From NCBI GenBank assembly GCA_039881045.1, contig JAYWVB010000028.1, forward strand, positions 124,001 through 188,000: 64,000 nt of DNA. Reading direction: 5' to 3'. This document shows, piece after piece, positions 11,495-20,976 of the stretch (within the stretch, counting starts at the first letter, position 1; every line of letters starts with the position of its first letter). Made by a program: the position numbers and the translations under genes. Source of the DNA: Chaetomium olivaceum. Its lineage: Eukaryota > Ascomycota > Sordariomycetes > Sordariales > Chaetomiaceae. The notes beneath the pieces were generated by a model. That model made no database searches, had not been told where the DNA came from, and saw only the letters and a program-made list of their open reading frames with translations.

Positions 11495-12415
11495 ATGAAT
11501 GCGACGCAATCAGTTCCGCGCTTCCTCCTCCCACGGCTGAGCTGGACCAGTCCCCTCTTGAATACAACGAGGATACAGGGGACGTCAGCCATTGCCTTCC
11601 AGCACACAAGGAACACAGCCAAAGGAACACCAAGATGGCAGACTTCACAGAGGAGATCGCTTCACTCAAGCAACACGACGGCCGTTTCGAGGAGATGCGG
11701 ACTTCTACGAGACAGTACCAGCGCCCAACCGACTAGGGGCCCAAGTGCTATCGTCCACAACCCCGTGCTCCGGCGGTCCTTCCACGCCTCTGCCCCGCGC
11801 AGTCGTGACCACCACTTCGATACCCTCCGCTTTGTACAGCGCCTACAGGAAGAAGGTTTCACAGAGGAGCAATCAGTCGCCATGATGAAGGTGCTAAACG
11901 ACGTCATCGAGGAGAGGTATGCCCCCTTTTCCTTCTTCCTCTCGCCCATGAACGCACAAACTAACCCCTCGGACCCACAACACAGCATCCAAAACCTGAC
12001 GCGCACCATGGTGCCCCGCGAAGAAGCCGCCAAGACCACCTACACGCAAAAAGTCGACTTCGCCAAGCTGCGCAGCGAGCTGCTCTCGGCGGACAGCACC
12101 GAGTCGAACGCGACGCGGGCGGCGCACGAGAAGCTGACCAACGACATCACCAAGCTCAACAGCCGGCTGCGGGACGAGATCGGGCGCACGCAGGCCAGCG
12201 TGCGCCTGGACCTCAACCTCGAGAAGGGCCGCATCCGCGAGGAGGCCGTCTCCCAGGAGCTCAAGATCAAGGAGACCGAGACCAAGATCGAGCAGGAGGC
12301 CGCCGCGCTGCGCCAGCAGCTCGAGCAGGTCAAGTTTCAGACGCTGCAGTGGCTGATGGGCGTGTGCACGGGGTTTGCGGCGCTGTTGTTGGGTGCGTGG
12401 CGGTTGTTGATGTGA
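11495..12415 (+). CDS. mitochondrial coiled-coil protein, CCDC90/DUF1640 (MCUR1/Fmp32-like)
   Basis: Two exons, 11495-11916 and 11986-12415, give 283 residues. About 100 N-terminal residues are Arg/Ser/Thr-rich and poor in acidic residues, as in a mitochondrial presequence. The conserved core begins HFDTLRFVQRLQEEGFTEEQSVAMM, followed by a long heptad-rich coiled coil (about residues 150-255). One C-terminal membrane segment (WLMGVCTGFAALLLGAWRLL) ends almost at the stop. Family knowledge: inner-membrane proteins linked to uniporter regulation and respiratory-complex assembly; the yeast relative is Fmp32. The intron 11917-11985 is 69 nt, a multiple of three, with no stop. Its retention would insert 23 residues just before IQNLTRTMVPREEA. 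Splicing is preferred because donor GTATGC and acceptor ACACAG restore the conserved VIEESIQNL. Confidence 0.85.
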   Translation: MNATQSVPRFLLPRLSWTSPLLNTTRIQGTSAIAFQHTRNTAKGTPRWQTSQRRSLHSSNTTAVSRRCGLLRDSTSAQPTRGPSAIVHNPVLRRSFHASAPRSRDHHFDTLRFVQRLQEEGFTEEQSVAMMKVLNDVIEERYAPFSFFLSPMNAQTNPSDPQHSIQNLTRTMVPREEAAKTTYTQKVDFAKLRSELLSADSTESNATRAAHEKLTNDITKLNSRLRDEIGRTQASVRLDLNLEKGRIREEAVSQELKIKETETKIEQEAAALRQQLEQVKFQTLQWLMGVCTGFAALLLGAWRLLM

Positions 12416-13176
12416 GCTGGTAGGCAAGGGTGTACGTGGTGTGTGGGGTGAGTGGGTGAAGGGGTTTTACCGGCCGGTAGCCATGTTGATAACTTATACC
12501 AGCAGTTGAGCGAAGCATGTTCACTTGTTACTGTCGCGCTGCATGCAACGTGATATCGTTTGGGGATCTGTTGCAACACGGCCCAAACAAGCATGGAGCG
12601 CACCCTTTGTGTTAGGAGGGATTCCAGGGAAGCACGCCCATGTCCAACACCGCCATCCGGGCGTTGAAACACGGAGGTGAGTGACACATGGCAAGTACAG
12701 GCACATACGGATTGTCCTGTTGGAATGGAAACCAATCCAATTGAATAGTAACTACTAATGAGTAAATAGAAATGACAGACCACCCGCCGGTCCTGGTATA
12801 TTTCCCATCTGGACCAATGATACAAATGCGACTACCCTTGGTGTAGCGCTATGATTAATAAGGCCGGCTCAATGGCCAGCAGCGGGACTAAGCCCACACT
12901 GAGAAAAGAAGATGGTGTTTTGGGCGGGATGGTGTTGCTGCCGTCTACGTTTCCAACTATATACCAGCGAAGAGAAATGGTTGTTGAGCGAGACTCCCCT
13001 GTTCCTTTTTTTTCCTCCCCGTTTTCTTTCTTTCTGGACCAGAGCTGATCCGAGAGAAGAGAGAGAGAGAAACAGTAGAAGATGAAGAGCACACCTTTCA
13101 AACCGGTATTAGTAAACTGACGGTGCAAGCAAAGAAGAGAAAAGTTACAAAAGAGAAAAGGAAGCAGCCGGCTCAC
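12416..13176. other. intergenic between two convergent genes
   Basis: 761 bp holding the 3' ends of the coiled-coil gene and the pheromone gene. It has purine-rich GA repeats around 13055-13075. No gene seen. Confidence 0.5.
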
Positions 13177-14413
13177 CTAAGCCTCGATGATAGTCCGAGC
13201 CGCGTTGTACATGGCGTGCAAGTCGCGGGTGGCCTTGGTGCAGACGCCGGCGGGGCCATTACAGGTAGCAGCGCGCTTCCAGCACGGCATGCCGAGGAAC
13301 TGGCGGCACCAGCCGGGGTCGGCGTCGCGGGCCATCTTCTGGGCGTTGCCCTGGTCGATGGCGTTGATGACCGCGGCAGCAGCCCGCTTGGCCTTCCAGC
13401 ACGCCTGACCCTCGCTCGAGCAGCGCTTGACCTCGTCGGCCGCCGCGGCGCTGCCGTCGCGTTTCCAGCAGGACGAGCCCGTGAAGCGCGTGCAGAACCG
13501 GTCGGGCTCCGCCGCCGCCTCGGCCTCGCGCTTCTCCACGGCGCTGCTGGTAGCGTCGTCGCCGTTGCGCTTCCAGCATGGCATGCCCAGGAACTGGCGG
13601 CACCAGCCCGGGTCGGCGTCGCGCTTCCAGCACGGCATGCCCAGGAATTGCTTGCACCAGGGCGCGGCGTCGGCGTCGGCGTCGGGCTTCGAGATGTCTG
13701 GTGGTGGTGGTGGCTGGTGTGGTGCGCTTCCAGCACGGCTGGCCCAGGAATTGGGTGCACCAGGGCTCGGCGTCGGCGTCGGCCTTGGGCTCAGCCTCGC
13801 GTTTCTCGACGTTGGCGGGGTTGGCGGCGTCTTCCCTCTTCCAGCACGGCATGCCGAGGAACTGGGTGCACCAAGGCTCGGCCTCGCGCTTGACCTTGTC
13901 GGGGACGGCCGGGCTCGCGGGAGAGGCGACCTCACGCTTCCAGCAGGGCATGCCCAGGAACTGGGTGCACCAGGGCTCCGCCTCGCGCTTGACCTTGTCT
14001 GGCGGCGGGTTGCGCTTCCAGCAGGGCATGCCCAGAAACTGCGTGCACCAGGGCTCGGCCTCGGCGTCGCGCTTCTCGGTGGTGGATGCGGTATCTTCGC
14101 CGTCGTCGGTCGGGGTGCCCTGGAAGCCGAGCGCGCTGTAGAAGGCGGCCGGGTCGTCGTGGCTGGCGGCGATGGCGAGGGCTAGTTCGTGGAGTTGACG
14201 GCGGGCGATCCAGGCGGTCTCGCCCTGGGTGTTGTCACGTGTGACGAGGTTGGTGTTCTGTTGGATGGCGCCCGAGAAGGCCTCGGCCGCCCGCTTGACG
14301 GTGTCACATGCCTGGCCTTCGGCCAAGCAGTAGCGCTTGTCCTGGTCGGCGACGGCCGCGGCGTCGACTGACACCGCGACGGCCAGGAGGGTAATAGGGA
14401 GGGTGAACTTCAT
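13177..14413 (-). CDS. ppg1: alpha-factor-like peptide pheromone precursor (one frameshift)
   Basis: Secreted mating pheromone precursor. The start MKFTLPITLLAVAVSVDAAA (ATG at 14411-14413) is a clear signal peptide. The body holds repeated peptide units bounded by Lys-Arg (Kex2) sites and preceded by X-Ala/X-Pro dipeptides (DA, EA, EP: Ste13-type trimming). In order: a degenerate unit YCLAEGQAC; WCTQFLGMPCW three times; WCTQFLGQPCW; then a one-base frame change in a CCA repeat (about 13699-13722); then WCKQFLGMPCW, WCRQFLGMPCW, FCTRFTGSSCW, CSSEGQACW and again WCRQFLGMPCW. The C terminus ends ARTIIEA before the TAG at 13177-13179. Expected full length is about 411 residues. The frame break would remove the last five units; given similar breaks nearby it may be a consensus error, but real decay cannot be excluded. 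The receptor would be a Ste2/PRE-2-type GPCR, not in this window. Confidence 0.9.
13279..14069 (-). repeat. coding tandem pheromone repeats
   Basis: Unit of 33 nt encoding WC(T/K/R)QFLG(M/Q)PCW followed by Lys-Arg, with spacers of variable length. On the plus strand the hallmark is CCAGCA(C/G)GGCATGCC. Near-identity at DNA level suggests recent duplication or gene conversion. Confidence 0.85.
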
Positions 14414-15800
14414 GGTGTTCAAAACACTTGTGGGTGCTTCGAGTGGTTGAATGGGATGTATGTGTCTTTGTTACGATGTTGATGACCCTTTGGGATATCG
14501 TTGACTTGCTCTGGGTGGAGGGCAAAGGGGAGAAGCCGAAGAGCCGATATGGGGCCAAGGGGTGGGAATGTTTAAATAGACATGTGGTGAAGCTTATTCA
14601 GGGGGGGCTGACTTTATTGTCTGAATGGAATGTATAGACTCGGGCACGAGACCTGTGGAACACAAACCCGATCCTCGCGGCGCGCACCCTCCACCGTCAA
14701 AGACGGCGACGGTATCCATACCGGTCATCAATAGAGGCTTGAACAGACACGGGAAAAGCGATGGATAGCCAAAACCCAAGGCTCTATCACTAGCGGGAAC
14801 TTTTGGCAAAGGGCTATTCAGGCCCCTAATAGGCAATTATTGCCTTCGCAGGCGGAAGCCCCCTTATCCCATCGACAAAGCGTCCCGCGACGATTGCCAC
14901 TGGCCATGGAAAACTGGCAAAGATACATCAATTCGGGTAGATCATATTAATTTGCTGCCCGAGGGCTTGGAGTCTAGACTCGGTGGACTCTGAATTGGCG
15001 GCCCCAATCCGGTTGTCGGGAAGGTGTGGCTGGTTGAAAGAGGAGAATCAGCCAACCAGCTTCACGATTGCTCAACCGTCACGCTCAACTCCCTGCTTTG
15101 AAACTGCGGGGATTGACTCAAGTTTGCTTCAGAGTGAACATTGATAGGGGGATTTCATGCAGCGACCGGGATCACAACGTGGCGGGGGCTTTCCACGAGG
15201 GACCGGACGAGAGACACTGGTGGTGTTTTGCATCGGTAGTGAAGTTTGCACATTCCATCTTCATTCATCTTGGGACTAGCTACCTTGTCTGGGAAGATTT
15301 TATTGCGGTAGGATTGAAACGTTCGGCATCCCGGACACAGCTGCCTTCGTCGAGGATTCTGTGGCCGTTTTGTCGAAGGGGCTGATGATGCCTAGATCAG
15401 AAAAACTTTTCTTTTTTGCGGGAGATTGTAATTTTGATATGAGATAAATTGTGTAATTTTGGCGTTCGTTTTAGCCCATTTCTCTTTTTGTGTAGGGTTG
15501 GTTAGATCTGGGCTCTTGGGGAGTTGCGGCCCAGTCGGTCGAGCCTCCCTCAACCGTCGATCTTCCCAACCCAGTTCAAGTCTGGGTGGTACCTTGGGCA
15601 AGGAGACCAGCCCAGTCCCTTCCTTAGTTTTAGAGGCGGTTTCTCGGGTATTTCCAAGACCAGCGCCTCTCGCCCACCCGACTTCAAGCACTGCAGTCGA
15701 AATCTGCAGCACCCGGCCACCGGGTTCCATTCGTCCTTCGCTGTTCTTCGTCCGTCGTTCTCATTGCCGAGAAAAATCCAACTATCACAAATAGCCATTT
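14414..15800. other. intergenic, pheromone promoter side
   Basis: 1.4 kb upstream of the pheromone gene and downstream of the next minus-strand gene. Apart from the TATA-like box no feature was recognised. Confidence 0.5.
14571..14578 (-). promoter_or_regulatory. candidate TATA box of the pheromone gene
   Basis: On the minus strand this reads CTATTTAAA, about 160 bp upstream of the ATG. A strong TATA box fits a highly expressed pheromone gene. Inferred from motif and spacing only. Confidence 0.4.
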
Positions 15801-16856
15801 CTAGTGACTATAATGTTCGGTCAGGAGTTGGCCCGGCAGATCATTTAGACCAAGCGTCGTCTGTGGCAGAACAGCATTTAGTTTCGTCAGACGGTTGAGT
15901 AGTGGTGTTGCCCACGCCACTGCCTCGTCCATCTCCATGGCAGCCCGTCTCAACAAACGGTACCCTGGCTTCCTCCTCAGTCGTGGCGTGGGAGGTGCAG
16001 ATGGCGGCGCCGGCCGCATGACTGTGTGTTCTTCCGGGAGAGTTGCTATTTTGGGGAGTCTTCCGCCGACGTGATGCCGTTGTCGACTTGGCAGCATGTC
16101 CCGCTCGTCTAGCTTCTTCTCCTCGTCGCTGACCATGGGCTTCGGCGGCTTGACCACGACAAGGGGCTGACTGCAACGGGCGCTGTCCTGATGCTTCATC
16201 TTCATCGCGTCAGGAGACCTCCGGTATGTGACTTGGTTCCTCTGCTCTACGTTTGGTAGAGCTGCATGCTTCGGCGCCGTTCCTCGGTACAAAGCCATGC
16301 GGAATGAGTTATCCTTGGCAAATTCTTGGTTGGCAAACCCCTCGTCGACAAGCCCCCTACCCAGCCTCCCGTGCACATAGTCTGGCACAGTGTTTCCCAC
16401 TTCGGCATTCATAGCGCTGAGGTTCCAGTTTCCTTCAGCCTCCGAGCACTCTGACGCATTACTGACGGCGGGCTGGTATATGGATCCAGCACCAGGCTGA
16501 TACGCTACGTAACACCTCAAGGTTTGCGGCAAGTTTGATCCTACGTCGTATCTTGGGGGCCCGATCGTTGGGGGACGGTATACCGAATAATACTCGCGCG
16601 ATCCTTTGTCAGTGTCATATAACCCTTCCAGTGGGCTTGGGGAAGAGTCAGAATGTGGAGCCGCCGTTTTCTTGTCGAGTTCAAAGTACATATGCATGAC
16701 CGTTGGTACTCTTTTCATACGGACAAGCCTAAAAGATGGTTCTACCGGCGGTTTTCCCCACAGGCCCTTGATCCAACGGAAGACTCGAGAGATGAGTGTT
16801 GAGCCCCTCCCCCCCTTATGTGTTGACCCAGAAACATTAGACTTGTTGTCGTCCAT
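15801..16856 (-). CDS. hypothetical protein, 351 residues
   Basis: Single open frame; the first ATG (16854-16856) gives MDDNKSNVSGSTHKGG. No family is recognised. A basic, Trp-containing segment (FRWIKGLWGKPP) is near the N terminus, followed by mostly polar, Pro/Ser-rich sequence that looks disordered. The C-terminal 60 residues (from PRLRRKPGYRLL to NRLTKLNAVLP) could be helical and amphipathic. No signal peptide or membrane segment. The length of the frame without an intron supports coding; function is unknown and it may be lineage-restricted. Confidence 0.5.
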   Translation of the reverse strand: MDDNKSNVSGSTHKGGRGSTLISRVFRWIKGLWGKPPVEPSFRLVRMKRVPTVMHMYFELDKKTAAPHSDSSPSPLEGLYDTDKGSREYYSVYRPPTIGPPRYDVGSNLPQTLRCYVAYQPGAGSIYQPAVSNASECSEAEGNWNLSAMNAEVGNTVPDYVHGRLGRGLVDEGFANQEFAKDNSFRMALYRGTAPKHAALPNVEQRNQVTYRRSPDAMKMKHQDSARCSQPLVVVKPPKPMVSDEEKKLDERDMLPSRQRHHVGGRLPKIATLPEEHTVMRPAPPSAPPTPRLRRKPGYRLLRRAAMEMDEAVAWATPLLNRLTKLNAVLPQTTLGLNDLPGQLLTEHYSH

Positions 16857-17795
16857 AGCTGCCTTGTTTAGCACATGGCAGCTTTTGTTGTAACTGTATG
16901 GAGGCGGGGAGGAACCCTTGCGCTTGAAAAGGCGAGTTAATAGTGAACGAGGCGGTCAAAGTATACACAATGGTGCTTTGATATATCCAATACAAAGGGA
17001 TGCGCTTTGGACAGTCTCTTTATCCCACAATCTAATGTCCTGACTCACCCGTAATGTCCGTCGACCAGACATTTTTCTTTCCTCGTTTCTATTCTCATAA
17101 ATCCCCGATTTGCTGGTTTTGCCCTTGTCCCTTGAAGTTGGGTTATCCTCGGCCAGCGTTTGTTTTGGGATACCCAGGGCCCCAAGATCACGCAGCTTGG
17201 GACAATTCAGAGAGTGATATTATTCACCATGTCACATAATCACATTGTTTAAGATGTATCCTTCTAATGCGGCTGTGAAAGGTTCATGGTCTTGTAACAA
17301 CTTGGAAGGATATTTTCGTCGCCGAGCCACAACAGAAAGTTATTATTGGCCGCCAATGTCATAGAGTTTGCTGACGGCAGAAATACTTCTGAAATGGAAT
17401 GATTGGTGTTTCTTGGGTTCTATTTCGGCCTTTGCTGGCATGCTCAGCTCTGAATGCCTACGAACCACAGTCAACACTTGCTCCACGGCGAGCAGAGGCC
17501 TCGAGACCTTGCATAATCAGTGGACATCATCAACTGTTGCCGTATATGGCCAAGCAAACGCCAATGCATGACTTTCCGATTTTGAAAATTCCACTCAAGA
17601 AATAGTCCCTCGTCTGTCAAGTCATCGAGTGAGTAGTATCCTTGGCTAACAGCTAACCCATGATTAGATATTGTGATATAAACCCTCTTCCTATCACTCA
17701 ACAATCAATAGAAAACTTCTTATTACTAGATAATGGCCCTGAGCCCTCTGCATAAGTCACAAGTCTTTCCTCTACTTACCCAGCCATCCTCCACA
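16857..17795. other. intergenic
   Basis: 939 bp, no gene seen. TATAAA at 17677-17682 lies about 114 bp before the ATG at 17796 and probably belongs to the small secreted-protein gene. Confidence 0.5.
17677..17682 (+). promoter_or_regulatory. candidate TATA box
   Basis: TATAAA about 114 bp upstream of the start codon at 17796, followed by a pyrimidine-rich leader (CCCTCTTCC), a usual fungal arrangement. Confidence 0.4.
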
Positions 17796-18078
17796 ATGAA
17801 GTCCGCCACCGTTGCTATCACCCTCTTCACCCTAGCGGTCCTGGTGGTGACGGGTCAAGAGGGGAATACAGCCGCGCTGGATAAGCGCCAATGCAAATGA
17901 CCATCTGATGCTGGAGCGAGAAGTGTGGCTACACGGAGTGCCTCACCGGTTTCTGCGATGCCTTTCCCGAATCGCTCACTTGCCCTATTGGTAAGGTCAA
18001 CCCACACCCACGAATCGGTCTGATGTAGCTAACTCAGTACATGGTACAGTTTGCAAGAACGCCGGCAAGGGATATTAG
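17796..18078 (+). pseudogene. small secreted Cys-rich protein, frame disrupted
   Basis: The ATG at 17796 opens with a convincing signal peptide (MKSATVAITLFTLAVLVVTG) and a Lys-Arg site, then reaches a TGA at 17898-17900 after 34 codons. Shortly after, another frame encodes a Cys-rich segment with about six cysteines (from CWSEKCGYTEC to TCPI). It runs to a good donor (GTAAGG) near 17991 and, after an acceptor ending ACAG near 18049, continues VCKNAGKGY to a TAG at 18076-18078. The two halves clearly belong together, but each has its own stop at the joint. A single indel therefore does not repair it; an unrecognised intron or real decay is needed. Possible role: effector-like or antimicrobial-type peptide, inferred from size and Cys content only. 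Confidence 0.45.
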
Positions 18079-18918
18079 ATGGAGGCCTCCTGAATAAGAG
18101 TTAGCTGAATAAGAGTTAAGGCTTGCAGGTTCGGGATCCCGGTCTGTACGTTGAGTTAAAAACCTTGGATATAAGGACTGGACTTGTCAACTAGAAGCAT
18201 GATGATTGCGCAGTGTGTAAATAGAAGAGAAGACTCAACAATATTGCCTTGTGCCAAGTGTTCCATGAGCCATCGGTCCAATGAAGCAGCCTTTGTCACT
18301 CCGGTGCCTTCGCAAGTTACCCAAGCCCGATAACTCCTGCATGGTATTACAGTTAAATCACAATGACCCACGTTCTGACCCTATCCTCAGATTGGCGTGC
18401 TGTGACTGTGAAGTGAAGTGATTCTTTGTGACATGTTTCAGTCACGCAAACATCTTGTCTTGTTGATTAATCACAGGTCAAACACTCAGAAAAGAGTGGT
18501 TACGTTGGTCACAACCAAATACCTCATGCGGCAAGAACCCTCTTAGCTCAGGTTTCACTCAAAGTCATCTCGGTCTCATGGTTTCAGTGGGTGAACCTCA
18601 GGGGTGCGGTTCCTATCACAGGGGGCGGCTGCCATCACAACTCCATGAACCCATCAACAATACCTTGATAAACACAGCTTGAATAGGCACAGGCAGCTGC
18701 AGTGCACTGGCGCCATGTGGTCTCAGCTTTATACGGGACTGGACTATATTAACCTGTTTCTCCTCCCAGTCCCCCAACTCTCTCCCTTTCTTTTCCAGCC
18801 CGCGACAAAGTTTCACAACCAAACCTCAAGCACTCCCAGCCTCGCTTCGCCCGCCCCGTCGCGAAGCACCACTCTTTGTCCCTCGCTGCCTTTTTTTTAT
18901 AAAATAATAATATCCACC
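18079..18918. other. intergenic
   Basis: 840 bp without a gene. TATATTAA near 18745 and a long CT-rich leader before 18919 look like the promoter of the next gene. Confidence 0.5.
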
Positions 18919-19661
18919 ATGGTCCTCGACCGGCAGAGCCTCTGCCACCTCGTGGACTTCAACTCCTGGACGGCGGTCCAGAGTTGGGTCCACGGGGTGG
19001 TCTCCAACTCCTACATGGAGTTGATGGAGGACTACCTCCTCCCGTACGAGCGCGCCGGCCAGAGGAACCCGCCCGGCAACGCCCAGATCAAGGGCTTCTT
19101 CGTCTCCAATGCCGCCGACTTCGAGCATTGGATTAGCCTACGCGTCTCCGAGCTGGAGCGCGGCCTCCCCGTGCCCAGGCCCAACAAGAGAGGCTGTAAG
19201 TATCAGTATTTCTCTTTCCACTTCCTTACCTTTCCGTTGACTGACCTTGCCTTTTGCAGGGACCACCAGACAACACTATGAGCTCTTCATGGTGAACGCG
19301 TTGGCCGAAGACCGCCTCTCCGCCCGCCAGAACCCCGACGTCGCCGACCATCTGGCGACCAAGTACTACGCGGCCACGCCGGCGATGCTCATCGAGAACA
19401 TCTACGAGCTGACCGACGCCCTCTGCCACAATTTCTGGTACGTACCATCCTAAATGTCGCTGTCGGTCCCAGATGATTGCCCTGCCTGCGAGATGGAGAA
19501 GACGCCTTGAAACAAAACCTGTCCGCTCGAGCCATTGAGAGAGAGAACGCATCACTGACATGAATTACTACCATCTTAGGAAGCCCGCGGCCGACGAGTG
19601 GGACTCGGACGACTCCGACGTCCCGTACGCCGACGAGGATGATGTCCCAGAACTTGTGTGA
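18919..19661 (+). CDS. hypothetical protein, 178 residues
   Basis: Three exons, 18919-19195, 19260-19437 and 19580-19661, with donors GTAAGT and GTACGT and acceptors GCAG and TTAG; the spliced frame is 537 nt. The start MVLDRQSLCHLVDFNSWTAV follows a CACC context. The body is mixed helical (SYMELMEDYLLPYERAG, HYELFMVNALAEDRL, MLIENIYELTDALCHNFW), and the C terminus is an acidic tail (DEWDSDDSD...DEDDVPELV). No known domain is recognised. Consistent splice sites and codon use make it a probable real gene, likely restricted to related fungi. Confidence 0.6.
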
Positions 19662-20295
19662 TTGCGGGCCTGGGCCTGCAATCAGCAATCCCCTCCGCCC
19701 GCTTGGGACCGGAAGACGAGCAGACAACCATGTTTACGGGGGGAGGGGGTGTTGGGGCGGGGGAAAGGCCACCGCGTCAAGGGTCCGGGATGGGCCGGTC
19801 TCGCGCCCTCGGGGGCGAGGAGGGGACCGCGTTGGGGTTCTTTTTTTTTTCGAAATGAAAACGAGTTCCAGACATGACCGTGACACGCGAGGGGACGCGT
19901 CAGACCGACGAGTCGTGAAGTGCGCTGAAACATGAAAGGTGCCGTGATTAACCAGTGATCAGTTTGACAACTACTCCAAGACATGAAGTGATATGTGTGT
20001 CAAAACCATCTCAGAACTTCTTGACTATCAAATCTACTTGACCAATAGATCTACCTGACTATGCGTTGAAACCGGTGTCAGGATGCCTCCACGGCTGCAC
20101 CGGTATCAACCGATTAAAACTATCCAGTTTAAGCTCGCTATTTCTCGTCAGACAGTGATCTGAAGAGGTGTGTATTTCCAAGGAACCCCCTCCGGGGCCA
20201 AGCCCTAGATGATGGGCTATGCCCACAAAAGGGTCCTGATTATTGACTTTGAATATCAATATCATTACACTTAGTTCTAGCGCGTTCTTCGCGTG

Positions 20296-20358
20296 TGGCT
20301 CGCGCCATCTTCAGACCGCGAGGCCTCCAGACTTGATGGAGGCGTGGCGGCGAGCCAT
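20296..20358. repeat. nested inverted repeat / hairpin
   Basis: GCCTCCA (20323-20329) and TGGAGGC (20337-20343) form a perfect 7-bp stem with a 7-nt loop. Outer arms GGCTCGCGCC and GGCGGCGAGCC are complementary with a one-base bulge. It could be a folded RNA or the terminal fold of a mobile-element relic; identity unknown. Confidence 0.4.
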
Positions 20359-20896
20359 TGAGGTGCTCTATGATTAATATCTGTTGCCTGACCTTCTAGG
20401 CCTTAAATAAAGGATATCTTCTGTTGAGGAAGGTGAGTATCTAGCGTGGTGGCAAAGGCTAGCTCGTTTTGAAGACGATATAATCAAGACGGAACTCAGC
20501 CACCGGACGAGCTGTGACCTATTGAGGCCGAGGTTCCGCTCATCTAAATACGGCACGAGGTTTATTCTGTGTTGACTGTTAGTATAATATTGTGAATGAC
20601 CAGTAGGCAAACAGCCACAGAGAAAGCATCTACTTTGGATTCTATCCTTTCTTGTGCTGGGTTCAAGAGTCAAGGCGTGAATCGAGGATACGCAAGGGAC
20701 AACAGGACAACACCCCGAACGGGTACGGAGACAAGACGGTTTGTAATCCGTATATGTGCATTGGTTACAATCAGCTATCACCTGTAGGCATTCAGTCTCG
20801 TAAAGAAACGAAAGAAAAAAGAAAAAAAGAAAGACACCCACAACGACAAGTCCATGAATGTGGCTTATTCCTCTAGGTATCGCTGTGGAACAGGGC

Positions 20897-20900
20897 AAAA
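20897..20900 (-). terminator. Pol III terminator of tRNA-Gly
   Basis: Four T residues on the minus strand, five bases after the tRNA 3' end. Confidence 0.6.
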
Positions 20901-20905
20901 GTAAA

Positions 20906-20976
20906 TGCGTCAGCCGCGAATCGAACGCGGGGCCCATCGATGGCAACGATGGATTTTACCACTAAACCACTGACGC
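20906..20976 (-). tRNA. tRNA-Gly (anticodon GCC)
   Basis: The 71-nt cloverleaf on the minus strand has acceptor stem GCGTCAG/CTGACGC, D-loop TTTAGTGGTAAAA, anticodon stem CATCG/CGATG with loop TTGCCAT (anticodon GCC), T-arm CGCGTTCGATTCGCG and discriminator A. There is no intron. Box A (TGGTTTAGTGG) and box B (GTTCGATTC) are present for RNA polymerase III. A T4 run follows at 20897-20900. Confidence 0.97.

Larger units (their letters stand above)
19662..20905. other. intergenic with a nested hairpin
   Basis: 1.2 kb without a recognisable gene. A nested inverted repeat lies at 20296-20358. AT-rich sequence follows, and an A-rich stretch near 20815-20835. Confidence 0.5.

Noticed and set aside
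13123..13893. 256-codon plus-strand frame opposite the pheromone gene
   Set aside because: Its Ala/Gly/Arg-rich repetitive text is the reverse complement of the pheromone repeats.
20374..20946. 190-codon minus-strand frame overlapping tRNA-Gly
   Set aside because: Overlaps the tRNA gene on the same strand and shows no conserved sequence.
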